Notes: generated by a model not told the origin, from the letters alone. Shown: positions 15,155 to 24,773, counted from the stretch's first letter. The stretch: DNA of 64,000 nucleotides from Gallaecimonas kandeliae (GCF_030450055.1 NZ_CP118480.1:1577415-1641414); one strand, 5' to 3'. Program-made: numbers and translations.

Positions 15155-15547
15155 ATGCATAAGAGTCGCTTGAGCAACATCATCATCGATTGCCAGACCG
15201 ATGACATCGACGCCGCAGCCCGCTTTTGGGCGGCGGCCATAGGGCGGACGGCCGAAGCCGATGCGGATCCGGCCGAGCCCTACCGGCTGCTTGAAGGACC
15301 GCCCCAGGAGATGAAGATCCTGGTCCAGGCGGTGCGGCATGAAAGCCGGGTGCACCTGGATATCGAGACCGACGACGTCGAAGCGGAGGCATGCCGGCTA
15401 GAAAAGCTGGGGGCCAAGCGTGTCCAGAAGCTGAAGACCTGGTGGATCATGGAGGCGCCTACGGGCCAGCGGTTCTGCGTGGTGCGGCCCCAGCGGGCCG
15501 ATTTCGAGGAAAACGCCAATGTCTGGCCGGACCCGGATGAGGCCTGA
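15155..15547 (+). CDS. VOC-superfamily (glyoxalase-like) protein
   Basis: 130 residues; AGGGAG lies before the ATG. Paired beta-alpha-beta-beta-beta modules are visible: IIIDCQTDDIDAAARFWAAAIG, then KILVQAVRHESRVHLDIETDDVEAEACRLEKLGA and GQRFCVVRPQ. It matches the glyoxalase-like group often annotated as PhnB/dioxygenase-related. Next to a frameshifted VOC gene. Substrate unknown. Confidence 0.82.
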   Translation: MHKSRLSNIIIDCQTDDIDAAARFWAAAIGRTAEADADPAEPYRLLEGPPQEMKILVQAVRHESRVHLDIETDDVEAEACRLEKLGAKRVQKLKTWWIMEAPTGQRFCVVRPQRADFEENANVWPDPDEA

Positions 15548-15741
15548 CCGCGAACCCAAGGGACTGACAACGGCATGCCGATGGGTGCATGCGATTCTTT
15601 AGTACCAGACGGGGCCTTGGCCCCATCTTGACTGTCTTTGGGGGCTGCCTGGCTCCAGAGGCCACGAAATTCCACCGCGCCCGGATGGTCATGGCAGGCA
15701 GTCTTTAGCCACCGGCGCCACTTCGAATAAGGAGATCCCAG

Positions 15742-16164
15742 ATGACATCGGCAAAGGTTATCGAATATGGCAATCCCATACTGCTGAATGAGGCCAAGCG
15801 GGTGCTGGCCGCCGCCGAAGAAGAGGCGGTGGCCAATGGCCTTGCGGTCATCATCGCCATCGTCGACAGCGCCGCCCAACTGGTTGCCCTGCACCGGCTG
15901 GACCATGCCCAGTTCGGCAGCATAGCGGTGGCGACAGCCAAGGCCGAGGCGGCCGTCAAGTTCAAGAGGCCCACCCAGGTTTTCGAGGGGGCCCTTTCGC
16001 AAGGGGGCGTCCACCTGCGGCTGTTGGCGATTGGGGATGCCACGCCCATAGCGGGCGGTATTCCACTGGTCCGGGACGGCAAGATCATAGGTGCCATAGG
16101 GGTGGCGGGCATGTTGCCGGAGCAGGATCTGCAAGTGGCGGCGGCCGGTGCGGCCGCCCTTTAA
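15742..16164 (+). CDS. GlcG/HbpS-family heme-binding-like protein
   Basis: 140 residues; AAGGAG upstream of the ATG. Family features: LAVIIAIVDSAAQLVALHRLDHAQFGSIAVATAKAEAAV and GGIPLVRDGKIIGAIGVAGM. Members bind or degrade heme, or are cofactor-like partners near glycolate or catabolic enzymes. Here it stands alone between a VOC gene and a SnoaL-like gene, so its role is open. The 190 bp before it hold no gene. Confidence 0.88.
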   Translation: MTSAKVIEYGNPILLNEAKRVLAAAEEEAVANGLAVIIAIVDSAAQLVALHRLDHAQFGSIAVATAKAEAAVKFKRPTQVFEGALSQGGVHLRLLAIGDATPIAGGIPLVRDGKIIGAIGVAGMLPEQDLQVAAAGAAAL

Positions 16165-16215
16165 GCCGGGTGACGGAGCCGGCCTTAACAAGATTGAAGG
16201 AAAAGGAAGCTGTAA

Positions 16216-16590
16216 TTGAGCAGGACCCAACAACTGGCAGAGCGGCTGCTGGCGTGGAACCGCCGGCACCTGGTGGCGACGGTGGCGATATCGGAGCAAG
16301 ACATAGCGCAATGCTTTGCCGAGTCCTTCGTGGTGAAGGCCAATGGGCGGGAATACGAGGCCGACCGCGCCACCTACCTGACCTTTCTCAACGGCTTCAA
16401 GTCGACCATCGCCGCTATTGATTACCAGGTGCAGGAATACCTCTGTGACGAGGACAGGGTGGTCATAGTGATGGGGGCCAAGGTCCGCAGGCTGGCCGGT
16501 TACCTGGACGCCTTTGAAGCCATGCTGCTGCTGAAGTTTGATGACAGGGGGCTGATAACCCTTTGGCAGGAAGTGTACGTTCGTCGCTAA
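16216..16590 (+). CDS. SnoaL-like/NTF2-fold protein
   Basis: 124 residues. The start is a TTG at 16216 with AAGGAAG upstream; no ATG fits the beginning. The NTF2-like cone fold is suggested by LAWNRRHLVATVAISEQDIAQCFAESFVVKANGREY and the strand-rich end (VIVMGAKVRRLAGYLDAFEAMLLLKFD). Such proteins are small isomerases, hydrolases or binding proteins; no catalytic residues can be assigned. Confidence 0.7.
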   Translation: MSRTQQLAERLLAWNRRHLVATVAISEQDIAQCFAESFVVKANGREYEADRATYLTFLNGFKSTIAAIDYQVQEYLCDEDRVVIVMGAKVRRLAGYLDAFEAMLLLKFDDRGLITLWQEVYVRR

Positions 16591-16640
16591 TGCAGGGCAG
16601 CCCGGTCTTGGGCTGCATCAACACCAAGAGGGAAGGGAAA

Positions 16641-17072
16641 ATGACGGAAAGAACAGGGCGTTGCCTTTGTGGGGCTGTGCATTTCAGGCTGGCCGCCGAG
16701 CCCCTGGCGGCCAGGGTATGCTGGTGTCGTGACTGCCAGCACATAGCGGCCAATGGTACTGTGAACCTGGTGGTTCCCGCGGAAAGCCTGGCCGTTTCAG
16801 GGACGCTTGCCGAGTACAGCAGCACGGCAGATAGCGGCAACACCATCACCCGCCAGTTTTGCCCAGGCTGCGGCTGCCACCTCTTTGCCCAGTCGTCGGC
16901 CCGGCCCCAGTTCAGGGTTGTCCGCGCCGGTAACCTGGACGAGCCCTCCTCCATCAAACCCGGCGCCAACATCTGGTCTGACAGTGCGCCCAGCTGGGCC
17001 TGCCTGGATCCGGCCCTGGAGCGCTTGAGCAGCCAGCCGGCGCCTCCCCAGCCGGTATCGGTAGAAGGCTGA
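16641..17072 (+). CDS. GFA-family (CENP-V/GFA) zinc protein
   Basis: 143 residues. Zinc-ligand pattern of the glutathione-dependent formaldehyde-activating family: GRCLCGAVHF, CWCRDCQ and FCPGCGCHLF. The ATG at 16641 follows GGAAGGGAAA. Relatives bind two zincs, and one founder was proposed to speed the reaction of formaldehyde with glutathione. A terminator follows directly. Confidence 0.9.
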   Translation: MTERTGRCLCGAVHFRLAAEPLAARVCWCRDCQHIAANGTVNLVVPAESLAVSGTLAEYSSTADSGNTITRQFCPGCGCHLFAQSSARPQFRVVRAGNLDEPSSIKPGANIWSDSAPSWACLDPALERLSSQPAPPQPVSVEG

Positions 17073-17079
17073 GCCAAGA

Positions 17080-17106
17080 AGGGCGCCCCAGGGTGCCCTT
17101 TTTTTG
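17080..17106 (+). terminator. Rho-independent terminator
   Basis: GGGCGCC/GGTGCCC stem with a CCAG-region loop followed by seven T, just after the GFA gene. Confidence 0.8.
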
Positions 17107-17205
17107 GCTTTTTTTCGGCGGCTGTCGATCCCGGTGCTCCCCGTTCGACCAGCTGTAGTAGGCCATGGCGAAACGGCGCCCTGGCCCGGACGACAGGAGA
17201 GCCTC

Positions 17206-18114
17206 ATGGCTTTGACAGTGGGAAAAGGGCGCAGTGTCGCCTCCAAACTGCCGCTGGTCGCAGCGGCACTTCTCTTTATTTTGGGGATAGCCCTGGCAAG
17301 GGCAGCACCGAGCCTGGAGCAATATCAGATGGAACAGAAACAACAGCCTGTCCGCACCGGCTACGCCCCCGTCAACGGCCTGCGGCTCTATTTCGAGATC
17401 CACGGCGCCGCCAGCTCAACCCAGCCGCCGCTGGTGCTGCTGCACGGCGGTGGCGACACCATCCAGACCTCCTTCGGCCAGCTGCTGCCGGCGTTGGCCC
17501 GGCAACGGCAGATGATCGCCTTCGAGCAGCAGGGCTATGGCCATACGGCGGACATCAAGGAGCGGCCCTTCAGCTTCGAACAGTCCACGGACGATACGGC
17601 GGCGCTGCTCGACTACCTGCACGTCGAGCAGGCCGATCTGCTGGGGTTCAGCAACGGCGGCACCATCGCCTTGCTGGTGGCGAGCCGGTATCCGCATCGG
17701 GTACGCAAGCTGGTGCTTCTTTCGGCGCTCCTCAGCCGTGACGGCGCCTACCCCTGGCTCTGGGAGGCGATGGACAACGCCAGGCTGGAGAACATGCCAA
17801 AGGAGCTGCAGCAGGCCTACCTGGCCGTGGCCCCCGAGCCCGGTAACCTGCGGCTGATGCACGACAAGGCGGCCCAGCGCGTGCGCGACTTCAAGGACAT
17901 CCCGGCCGATACCGTCCGCGCCGTCAGGGCGCCGACCCTGGTGGTGATCGGCGACAGCGACGTGATCCGCCCCGAGCATGCCGTGGAGAGCTTCCGGCGC
18001 CTTCCCCAGGCACAACTGGCCATACTGCCCGGTACGAACCATATGCAGGTGACGAGCCACGGCGCCTTGGCGGCGATGGTGGCTGCCTTCCTCGACTCCC
18101 CCTTGGCGAAGTGA
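17206..18114 (+). CDS. Exported alpha/beta hydrolase
   Basis: 302 residues from an ATG with AGGAGA upstream. Residues about 15-35 form a signal peptide or anchor (LPLVAAALLFILGIALARA). The hydrolase fold follows: oxyanion LLHGGGDT, nucleophile elbow GFSNGG (Ser about 150), acid in VVIGDSDVI and His in GTNHMQ. Most likely an esterase or peptidase-like enzyme outside the cytoplasm. The substrate cannot be deduced. Confidence 0.88.
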   Translation: MALTVGKGRSVASKLPLVAAALLFILGIALARAAPSLEQYQMEQKQQPVRTGYAPVNGLRLYFEIHGAASSTQPPLVLLHGGGDTIQTSFGQLLPALARQRQMIAFEQQGYGHTADIKERPFSFEQSTDDTAALLDYLHVEQADLLGFSNGGTIALLVASRYPHRVRKLVLLSALLSRDGAYPWLWEAMDNARLENMPKELQQAYLAVAPEPGNLRLMHDKAAQRVRDFKDIPADTVRAVRAPTLVVIGDSDVIRPEHAVESFRRLPQAQLAILPGTNHMQVTSHGALAAMVAAFLDSPLAK

Positions 18115-18188
18115 TCCCGGCCTGGCCCATGCTTGGCTTTGGGGCCAGCCGGGAGCGCCGGCGGGCTCAGCGATAAGGAGCGCATGGG

Positions 18189-18623
18189 ATGAAGAGCAGA
18201 CAGGGCAGGGCGGTGGTGGCCGTCATCATCAATGAGGGCCGGGTATTGGCGATCAAGCGCGCCGGCCAGGTGCCGGGGGCGGGGTATTGGACGCCCCCGG
18301 CGGGCAAGCTGGAGCCCGGGGAAACGCAGGCCGAGGCCCTGGTGAGGGAAGTGCGGGAGGAGCTGGGCCTTGTTGTGCAACCGCTGCGCGAAGTCTGGCA
18401 ATGTGTGGCGGACGGCGCCGACTATGAGCTCCACTGGTGGCTGGCTGAAGCTGTGGGAGGCAAGTTGCGACCGGCCGCTGCCGAGGTGGCCGAGGCCCGC
18501 TGGGTGACGCCCGAAGCCTTCGGGCAATTGGCGCCGACTTTTCCCAAAGGGCGCTTCTTCTTCGAGGCGATATTGCCGGCGCTACCTGAGTGGCAGGGCC
18601 TGTACGGCGGCAAAGCGTGTTAA
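18189..18623 (+). CDS. NUDIX hydrolase (MutT-like)
   Basis: 144 residues with a complete Nudix box starting at GKLEPGE and ending REVREELGL, including the catalytic REVREE. It should cleave a nucleoside diphosphate linked to X. Surrounding residues (VLAIKRAG, GYWTPPAGKLEPGE) fit MutT/NudG-type nucleotide sanitising enzymes, but the exact substrate is unclear. It lies 40 bp upstream of a diguanylate cyclase. Confidence 0.9.
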   Translation: MKSRQGRAVVAVIINEGRVLAIKRAGQVPGAGYWTPPAGKLEPGETQAEALVREVREELGLVVQPLREVWQCVADGADYELHWWLAEAVGGKLRPAAAEVAEARWVTPEAFGQLAPTFPKGRFFFEAILPALPEWQGLYGGKAC

Positions 18624-18662
18624 TTTATAAGGAGTCAGTCTTGCCTCGGTGTCGCCAGCAGC

Positions 18663-19409
18663 ATGATCAAGCTACTCACGCCCGCACAGGTGGTGCTCAG
18701 GATCACCGCCATCATCGCCTCGGTGGAACTGACCATCATGTTGGTCTTGGGCCTGGTTCCTCACAAGCTGGGGATCTACCTGGAGGCGGCGCTCGATGTC
18801 ACCTGGCTGGCGCTGCTGTCCAGCCCCCTTATCTACCTCTGGGTGATCCGGCCCTTCGTGCAGGCCCGTGACGAGGCGCTGGCCAAGGTAAGCCACCTGG
18901 CCCATGTCGACCCCCTGACCCAATTGGCGAACCGGCGCCTGCTGGCCAAATGCCTGGAGCGGGATATGGCCAGCAGCGCCGGCCACAGCCTGCACAAGGC
19001 GCTGCTGCTCATCGACCTTGACGACTTCAAGCCCATCAACGACGACCATGGCCACGACGCCGGTGATGCCGTGCTGGTGGCGGTAGCCCAGCGATTGCTG
19101 GCCTCTGTCCGCAGTGAAGACGTGGTCAGCCGCCTGGGGGGCGACGAGTTCGTGGTCTTCATGCAGTGCTCGGACACGGACCGGCAGCGGGCCCAGGACA
19201 AGGCACGGCTGGTGGCGATCAAGCTCATCGCCGCCATCCAAGAGCCCCTGACCTTCAACGGCAAGGCCCTGGTGGTGGGGGCCAGCATCGGTATCCGGCT
19301 GCTGGGCCTCGAGCGGCTGGATCCCGAGACCCTCATCCGCGATGCCGACCTTGCCATGTACAAGGCCAAGCAGGCCGGCCGGGGCTGTGTGGCCGTATTC
19401 AACGACTAA
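18663..19409 (+). CDS. Small membrane diguanylate cyclase (GGDEF)
   Basis: 248 residues. Two N-terminal membrane helices (about residues 15-35 and 42-65) with a very short periplasmic loop, then a GGDEF domain: DPLTQLANRRLL, LIDLDDFKPIND, and SRLGGDEFVVF. Upstream of it, RSED sits in the correct place for the RxxD inhibitory site, so feedback by cyclic di-GMP is likely, unlike the cyclase at 5271. Confidence 0.9.
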   Translation: MIKLLTPAQVVLRITAIIASVELTIMLVLGLVPHKLGIYLEAALDVTWLALLSSPLIYLWVIRPFVQARDEALAKVSHLAHVDPLTQLANRRLLAKCLERDMASSAGHSLHKALLLIDLDDFKPINDDHGHDAGDAVLVAVAQRLLASVRSEDVVSRLGGDEFVVFMQCSDTDRQRAQDKARLVAIKLIAAIQEPLTFNGKALVVGASIGIRLLGLERLDPETLIRDADLAMYKAKQAGRGCVAVFND

Positions 19410-19444
19410 AAAAGGCGCCCTCTGGCCCCTTCTTGTTTTCAGCG

Positions 19445-19725
19445 TTAAACCACCTCCTATGGAGGTGGTGATCATCAAGTCGGGGCTATGCCCGTAGAGA
19501 GCCGTCGCTAGACACCATGTAACTTTTTCTCTCTGTCTCGTAAGAAGACGAAGTTGTCTTTTAACCGAGGTAATACGAGGGCTCCAGCTGAGAGAGGCAG
19601 GGTCTGGCAAGACCTGTTGATGAGTGCAGCAGCAATCAAAGTCCTAGAAGATCTCATAAATACGAAAGCCCCCTTCTAGGGGGCCTTTTTGCAAAGCCAC
19701 CTTCTAAGAAGGTGGTTTTTTACTT
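19445..19725. mobile_element. Hairpin-bounded element, IS200/IS605-like relic (no transposase)
   Basis: About 280 bp between two similar palindromes: ACCACCTCC/GGAGGTGGT (19449-19469) and CCACCTTCT/AGAAGGTGG (19697-19715). Just inside the right one is GCCCCC/GGGGGC with a T run (19667-19690). Similar subterminal hairpins at both ends and no coding capacity suggest a nonautonomous remnant of an IS200/IS605-type element. The interior also folds (CAGGGTCT/AGACCTG). Composition differs from its neighbours. The family call is inferred from structure only. Confidence 0.45.
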
Positions 19726-19748
19726 TAGTAAGTAGCAGTGCTGGCTGA

Positions 19749-21131
19749 TCAGCACTCGATGATGTTGACGGCAAGCCCGCCCCGGGCCGTTTCCTTGTAC
19801 TTGGCCTTCATGTCCTTGCCGGTGTCGAACATGGTCTTGATGACCTTGTCCAGGCTGACCTTGTGCTCGCCGCTGCCGCGCAGGGCCAGGCGGGCGGCGT
19901 TGATGGCCTTGACGGCGCCCATGGCGTTGCGCTCTATGCAGGGCACCTGCACCAGGCCGCCGACAGGGTCACAGGTCAGGCCCAGGTTGTGTTCCATGCC
20001 TATTTCGGCGGCGTTCTCCACCAGGCCGGCGTTGGCGCCGAGGATCTCGGCAAGGGCCCCGGCGGCCATGGAGCAGGCCACGCCTACCTCACCCTGGCAG
20101 CCTACTTCGGCGCCGCTGATAGAGGCGTTCTTCTTGTAGAGGCTGCCGATGGCGGCGGCGGTAAGCAGGTAACGGGTGGCGATTTCGCGGTCCACCTTCT
20201 GGATGAACTTGTCGTAGTAGGCCAGCACGGCCGGGATGATGCCGGCGGCGCCGTTGGTGGGGGCCGTCACTACCCGGCCGCCGGCGGCGTTTTCCTCGTT
20301 CACCGCCAGGGCGAAGAGGTTGACCCAGTCGACGGTGTTGAGGGGGTCGACATTGCGGTCACCCTCGGCCACCAGCTTGCGGTAGAGGCCAGGGGCGCGG
20401 CGCTTGACCTTGAGACCGCCGGGCAGAATGCCTTCTGTCTTGCAGCCGCGGTCGATACAGGCCTTCATCACTTCCCAGATGCTCCAGAGGCCGTCTTCCA
20501 CTTCGGATTTGGAGCGCAGCGCCAGTTCGTTCTGCATCACCAGGCTGGAGATGGACAGGCCATGCTCCTTGCACTTGGCCATCAGCTGGTCGCAGGAATC
20601 GAAGGGGTAGGGCTCGCGGGTGGCGTCGGCCGCCACTATGGCCGCTTCCTTCTCGGCGTCGAAGTCCTCGTCGGCGACGATGAAGCCGCCGCCGATGCTG
20701 TAGTAGATCTTGCTGAGCAGCTCTTCCTCACCCTTGAAGGCCACCAGCTTCATGGCATTGGAGTGCTTCTTGAGGGTCTTGCGGTGGTGGAAGACGATGG
20801 CGCCCTTCTTGGGGAAGGCCACCTCGTGTTTGCCCAGCAGGCTCAGCTTCTCTTCCTTCTCGGTGGCGGCGAGGATGGCGGGGATGCTGTCCACGTCGAC
20901 GCTGTCCGGATCTTCACCCCAGAGGCCCAGGATCACCGCCTTGCCGGTGCCGTGGCCTATGCCGGTCTGGCCCAGGGAGCCGTAGAGCTCCACCTGCACT
21001 TCGGTGGCGCCGTCCAGCAGGCCTTGTTCTTCCAGGATCTCCGTGAACTTCTTGGCCGCCTTCATGGGGCCGACGGTGTGGGAAGAAGAGGGGCCTATGC
21101 CCACCTTGAACATGTCGAATACGGAGATCAT
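19749..21131 (-). CDS. sdaA: L-serine dehydratase (Fe-S, single-chain)
   Basis: 460 residues, as in SdaA/SdaB. N-terminal beta domain ([23 protein letters not shown]) and C-terminal alpha domain with the [4Fe-4S] cysteines in [16 protein letters not shown] and GLTCDPVGG. It converts L-serine to pyruvate and ammonia. It ends at Cys (IIEC), the tail cysteine used in the active site of this class. Monocistronic as far as seen. The symbol sdaA or sdaB cannot be separated from sequence alone. Confidence 0.95.
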   Translation of the reverse strand: MISVFDMFKVGIGPSSSHTVGPMKAAKKFTEILEEQGLLDGATEVQVELYGSLGQTGIGHGTGKAVILGLWGEDPDSVDVDSIPAILAATEKEEKLSLLGKHEVAFPKKGAIVFHHRKTLKKHSNAMKLVAFKGEEELLSKIYYSIGGGFIVADEDFDAEKEAAIVAADATREPYPFDSCDQLMAKCKEHGLSISSLVMQNELALRSKSEVEDGLWSIWEVMKACIDRGCKTEGILPGGLKVKRRAPGLYRKLVAEGDRNVDPLNTVDWVNLFALAVNEENAAGGRVVTAPTNGAAGIIPAVLAYYDKFIQKVDREIATRYLLTAAAIGSLYKKNASISGAEVGCQGEVGVACSMAAGALAEILGANAGLVENAAEIGMEHNLGLTCDPVGGLVQVPCIERNAMGAVKAINAARLALRGSGEHKVSLDKVIKTMFDTGKDMKAKYKETARGGLAVNIIEC

Positions 21132-21230
21132 GGCAAAAAACCTGCTGGGTCCTTGATTTGGGGGCTGAGTGTGAACCTGTACGTCAATTTTGACAAGGCA
21201 ACCCAGCTTACCAAAACGTCAACTTTTGTC

Positions 21231-21791
21231 TCATCGGAGGTGCAGGGCCAGATCCTGGAAGATGGCGGCGGTGGCGCCCCAGATCAGCCAGCCGTTCCAG
21301 GGCAGGAAATAGACGTCGTGGCTCTGGCCAAGGCGGGGAATGGTCAGCACCTGGTAGGCGTTGAGATCCAGCACCACCGACAGAGGCACCTCGAAGACGG
21401 CGTCCACTTCCTCCGTGCTGAGCTGCCAGGGGAAATCGGCCGGCGCCAGGCCGACGACGGGGGTGATGCGGTAGCGGGAGACGGTGTGGTAGGGGTTGAG
21501 CCGGCCGAGGGGCTGCACCTCGGACGGTGGCAGCCCCACTTCCTCCCAGGCCTCGCGCAGGGCGGCGGCGGCGTGGTCGGGGTCGGTGGCATCCACCCTG
21601 CCGCCGGGCAGGGCCACCTGGCCGCCGTGGTGGCGCAAGGTGCTGGTGCGGCGGGTCAGGAGGATGCTGGGCTCTGGCTTGTCCAACACCGCGATCAGCA
21701 CCGCCGCTTCGCGGGGCGTGGCCAGCTGCAGGCCTGGGGCCCTGGGCTCCAGGGGGCGCAGCAGGAAGTCGGTGGTGAAACTTCTTCTCAT
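21231..21791 (-). CDS. nudL: CoA pyrophosphatase NudL-like NUDIX enzyme
   Basis: 186 residues. The pattern TSTLRHHGGQVALPGGRVD with a Nudix box through LREAWEEVGL is typical of NudL/YeaB. It likely hydrolyses CoA or related diphosphates to 3',5'-ADP and 4'-phosphopantetheine. Its ATG overlaps the pabB stop by four bases, so it is co-translated with pabB, an arrangement also seen in enteric bacteria. Confidence 0.9.
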   Translation of the reverse strand: MRRSFTTDFLLRPLEPRAPGLQLATPREAAVLIAVLDKPEPSILLTRRTSTLRHHGGQVALPGGRVDATDPDHAAAALREAWEEVGLPPSEVQPLGRLNPYHTVSRYRITPVVGLAPADFPWQLSTEEVDAVFEVPLSVVLDLNAYQVLTIPRLGQSHDVYFLPWNGWLIWGATAAIFQDLALHLR

Positions 21792-23119
21792 AGCAGCGGC
21801 AGGATGCGGGACACCTTGGCCAGAGTCTCCTGGTACTCGGCTTCCTCATCGGAGTCGGCCACCAGGCCGCCGCCGGCCCAGCAGTAGAGCTTGCCTTGCC
21901 AGGCCACCAAAGTGCGGATGGTGATGGAGCTGTCCATGCGCCCGGCGGCGTCGAGGTAGCCGACGGAGCCGCAATAGAAGCTGCGCCGCTGGGGCTCCAG
22001 CTCCTCGATGATCGCCATGGCCCGCACCTTGGGGGCGCCTGTGATGGAGCCGCCGGGGAAGGCGGCGGCCAGGAGATCGACGGCCGTCTTGCTGCCTGCC
22101 AGCTCACAGGTGACGGTGGACACCAGGTGGTGCACGGCCGGGAAGGATTCTATCTCGAACAGCGCCGGCACCTTGACCGAGCCCGGCGCCGCCACCCGGC
22201 CGAGGTCGTTGCGCAGCAGATCCACGATCATCACGTTCTCGGCCCTGTCCTTGGGGCTGTGGCGCAGGCGCTCGGCGTTGGCCGCGTCTTTTGCCGGATC
22301 CGGGTCACGGGGCATTGTGCCCTTGATGGGCTTGGTCTCCACGGCCCTGCCATCGACCTTCAAGAAGCGCTCGGGGGAGATGGACAGCAGGGCGCCGTCT
22401 TCCAGGCGCAGGAAGGCGGAGAAGGGGGCGGCGTTCTGGCCGCGCAGCTTGAGATAAGCCTGCCATTCGTCACCCTCATAGGGCGCGGCAAAGCGCTGGG
22501 CCAGGTTAATCTGGTAACAGTCCCCGCTCTGGATGTAGGCCTGGACCTGCTGGAATTTCTCGCCGTACTGCTCGCGGCTCATGTTGGACTGCCAGGGGCC
22601 GGTGAGGTGAAAGTCCGGCAGCGCCTCGGCATGCTGGCGCTCCAGCCAGGCCAGGCGCTCATAGGGGTCGTCCAGGCTCACCAGATAGCTCTCACCCTTG
22701 TCGTGGTCGGAAAGGACGGCCCAGTCGTAGAAGCCCACCGCCATGTCGGGCAGGGCGATGTCGTGTTCGGCGAGGCGGGGCAGCTTTTCCAGGGTCCGGC
22801 CGAGGTCGTAGGCGAAGGCGCCGATGGCGCCGGTGGCGAAGGGTAGCTCCGTCTCGACCTTGGGCCAGTCCGCCACCATGGCCTGCAGGGCAGCCAGGGG
22901 CGATATGCCTGGCTGCGGTTCGCCGTCTTTGAACACCTTTTCACCGCTGGCGGTGAGCCGGTGGCGCGGCTCGGCGCTGAAGAGGCTCAGGCCGCTGTGG
23001 GGATGGGCAGGGGCGGCGGAGTCCAGCAGTACCGCCCAGGGCCTGGCGCTCAGGGGGGCGAAGCGGGCGGCGAGGGCGTCTCTGTCCAGATAGGGCAGGG
23101 CCAGGCTTTTGAGTTCCAT
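21788..23119 (-). CDS. pabB: Aminodeoxychorismate synthase component I
   Basis: 443 residues. The N-terminal TrpE-like domain is followed by the chorismate-binding domain: SGDCYQINLAQRF, ISPERFLKV, ETKPIKGTMPR (PIKGT marks PabB over TrpE), DLLRNDLGRV and GSITGAPKVRAM. It makes 4-amino-4-deoxychorismate for folate with a PabA glutaminase located elsewhere. First gene of a two-gene operon with nudL, divergent from fumarase over about 80 bp. Confidence 0.95.
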   Translation of the reverse strand: MELKSLALPYLDRDALAARFAPLSARPWAVLLDSAAPAHPHSGLSLFSAEPRHRLTASGEKVFKDGEPQPGISPLAALQAMVADWPKVETELPFATGAIGAFAYDLGRTLEKLPRLAEHDIALPDMAVGFYDWAVLSDHDKGESYLVSLDDPYERLAWLERQHAEALPDFHLTGPWQSNMSREQYGEKFQQVQAYIQSGDCYQINLAQRFAAPYEGDEWQAYLKLRGQNAAPFSAFLRLEDGALLSISPERFLKVDGRAVETKPIKGTMPRDPDPAKDAANAERLRHSPKDRAENVMIVDLLRNDLGRVAAPGSVKVPALFEIESFPAVHHLVSTVTCELAGSKTAVDLLAAAFPGGSITGAPKVRAMAIIEELEPQRRSFYCGSVGYLDAAGRMDSSITIRTLVAWQGKLYCWAGGGLVADSDEEAEYQETLAKVSRILPLL

Positions 23120-23198
23120 CAGGCTTGGTTTCCGTGGCCGGGGCTTAGTATCATTAGCGGCACATTATACCGATAAGGACGCCAGTCCAGGTGAGCAA

Positions 23199-24710
23199 AT
23201 GACCGTGATCCGTAAAGAAGACTTTATCGAGAGCGTCGAAAGCGCCCTCCAGTACATTTCCTACTACCATCCCCTGGACTTTGTCCAGGCCATGAAGGAA
23301 GCCTACGACCGCGAAGAGTCCAAGGCCGCCAAGGACGCCATAGCCCAGATCCTGATCAACTCCCGCATGGCCGCCGAAGGCCACCGCCCCCTGTGCCAGG
23401 ACACCGGCATCGTCACCTGCTTCGTCAAAATAGGCATGCAGGTGCAGTGGGACTCCGACCTGACGGTCCAGGAGATGGTGGACGAAGGGGTGCGCCGCGC
23501 CTACATGAACCCGGACAACCCGCTGCGCGCCAGCATCGTCGCTGACCCGGCCGGCGCCCGCAAGAACACCAAGGACAACGCCCCGGCCGTGGTGCACATC
23601 GACATGGTGCCCGGCCACCACGTGGAAGTGGCCATCGCCGCCAAGGGCGGCGGCTCCGAGAACAAGTCCAAGATGGCCATGCTCAACCCCTCCGACGACA
23701 TCACTGAGTGGGTGCTCAAGACCCTGCCCACCATGGGCGCCGGCTGGTGCCCCCCGGGCATGCTCGGTATCGGTATCGGCGGCACCGCCGAGAAAGCCGC
23801 CGTGCTGGCCAAGGAATCCCTGATGGATCCGGTGGACATCCATGAGCTGAAAGCCCGTGGCGCCGAAACCACCGAAGAAAAGCTGCGCCTGGAGATCTTC
23901 GAGAAGGCCAACCAGCTGGGCATCGGCGCCCAGGGCCTCGGCGGCCTCACCACTGTGCTGGACATCAAGATCAAGTCCGCCCCCACCCATGCGGCCTCCA
24001 AGCCGGTGGTGATGATCCCCAACTGCGCCGCCACCCGCCACGTGCACTTCCACCTGGATGGCAATGGCCCGGCCGAACTGACCCCGCCCAAGCTGTCTGA
24101 CTGGCCTGAAGTCACCTGGGAAGTGGGCCAGAACGTGCGCCGCGTCAACCTCGACACCGTCACCAAGGAAGAGGTAGCCAGCTGGAAGATGGGTGAGACA
24201 GTACTGCTGTCCGGCAAGATGCTGACCGGCCGCGACGCCGCCCACAAGCGCATCCAGGAGATGCTCAAAAACGGCGAAGAGTTGCCGGTGGACTTCAAGA
24301 ACCGCTTCATCTACTACGTCGGCCCAGTCGACGCTGTGCGCGACGAAGTGGTTGGGCCGGCCGGTCCCACCACCTCCACCCGCATGGACAAGTTCACCGA
24401 CATGATGCTGGAGCAGACCGGCCTCATCGGCATGATCGGCAAGGCCGAGCGCGGCCCGGCCGCCGTGGAGTCCATCCGCAACCACCAGGCCGTCTACCTG
24501 ATGGCCGTGGGCGGCGCCGCCTACCTGGTGGCCAAGGCCATCAAGAAGGCCGAGGTCAAGGGCTTTGCCGACCTGGGTATGGAAGCCATCTACGAGTTCG
24601 AGGTGGAAGACATGCCGGTGACGGTGGCCGTGGATAGCCTGGGCAACAACGCCCACGACCAGGGCCCGGCCGAATGGAAAGTGCGCATCCAGGAAGCCGC
24701 CAAGGCCTAA
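23199..24710 (+). CDS. fumA: Fumarate hydratase, class I (Fe-S)
   Basis: 503 residues, the compact form of class I fumarase in which TtdA-like and TtdB-like parts are joined. The N-terminal part has GHRPLCQDTGIVTCFVKIG and the cluster-region cysteine in GAGWCPPGML; PNCAATRH gives another. The C-terminal part has DAVRDEVVGPAGPTTSTRMD. It interconverts fumarate and malate in the TCA cycle. The ATG at 23199 is preferred; an upstream in-frame extension overlaps the pabB promoter. Whether it equals FumA or FumB is not decidable. Confidence 0.93.
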   Translation: MTVIRKEDFIESVESALQYISYYHPLDFVQAMKEAYDREESKAAKDAIAQILINSRMAAEGHRPLCQDTGIVTCFVKIGMQVQWDSDLTVQEMVDEGVRRAYMNPDNPLRASIVADPAGARKNTKDNAPAVVHIDMVPGHHVEVAIAAKGGGSENKSKMAMLNPSDDITEWVLKTLPTMGAGWCPPGMLGIGIGGTAEKAAVLAKESLMDPVDIHELKARGAETTEEKLRLEIFEKANQLGIGAQGLGGLTTVLDIKIKSAPTHAASKPVVMIPNCAATRHVHFHLDGNGPAELTPPKLSDWPEVTWEVGQNVRRVNLDTVTKEEVASWKMGETVLLSGKMLTGRDAAHKRIQEMLKNGEELPVDFKNRFIYYVGPVDAVRDEVVGPAGPTTSTRMDKFTDMMLEQTGLIGMIGKAERGPAAVESIRNHQAVYLMAVGGAAYLVAKAIKKAEVKGFADLGMEAIYEFEVEDMPVTVAVDSLGNNAHDQGPAEWKVRIQEAAKA

Positions 24711-24718
24711 GCACTTTG

Positions 24719-24754
24719 GGAAAAAGGGTCAGCCGCTTGCCTGGCCCTTTTTGT
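24719..24754 (+). terminator. Rho-independent terminator after fumarase
   Basis: AAAAAGGGtCAG pairs with CTGgCCCTTTTT and is followed by further T; it lies between the fumarase and peptidase genes. Confidence 0.7.
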
Positions 24755-24773
24755 TTATTGAAGGGAGATAAGA

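Noticed and set aside
19863-21887. 674-codon + strand frame opposite sdaA and nudL
   Set aside because: Shadow of well-identified minus-strand genes, Gly/His/Ala-rich, no domain.
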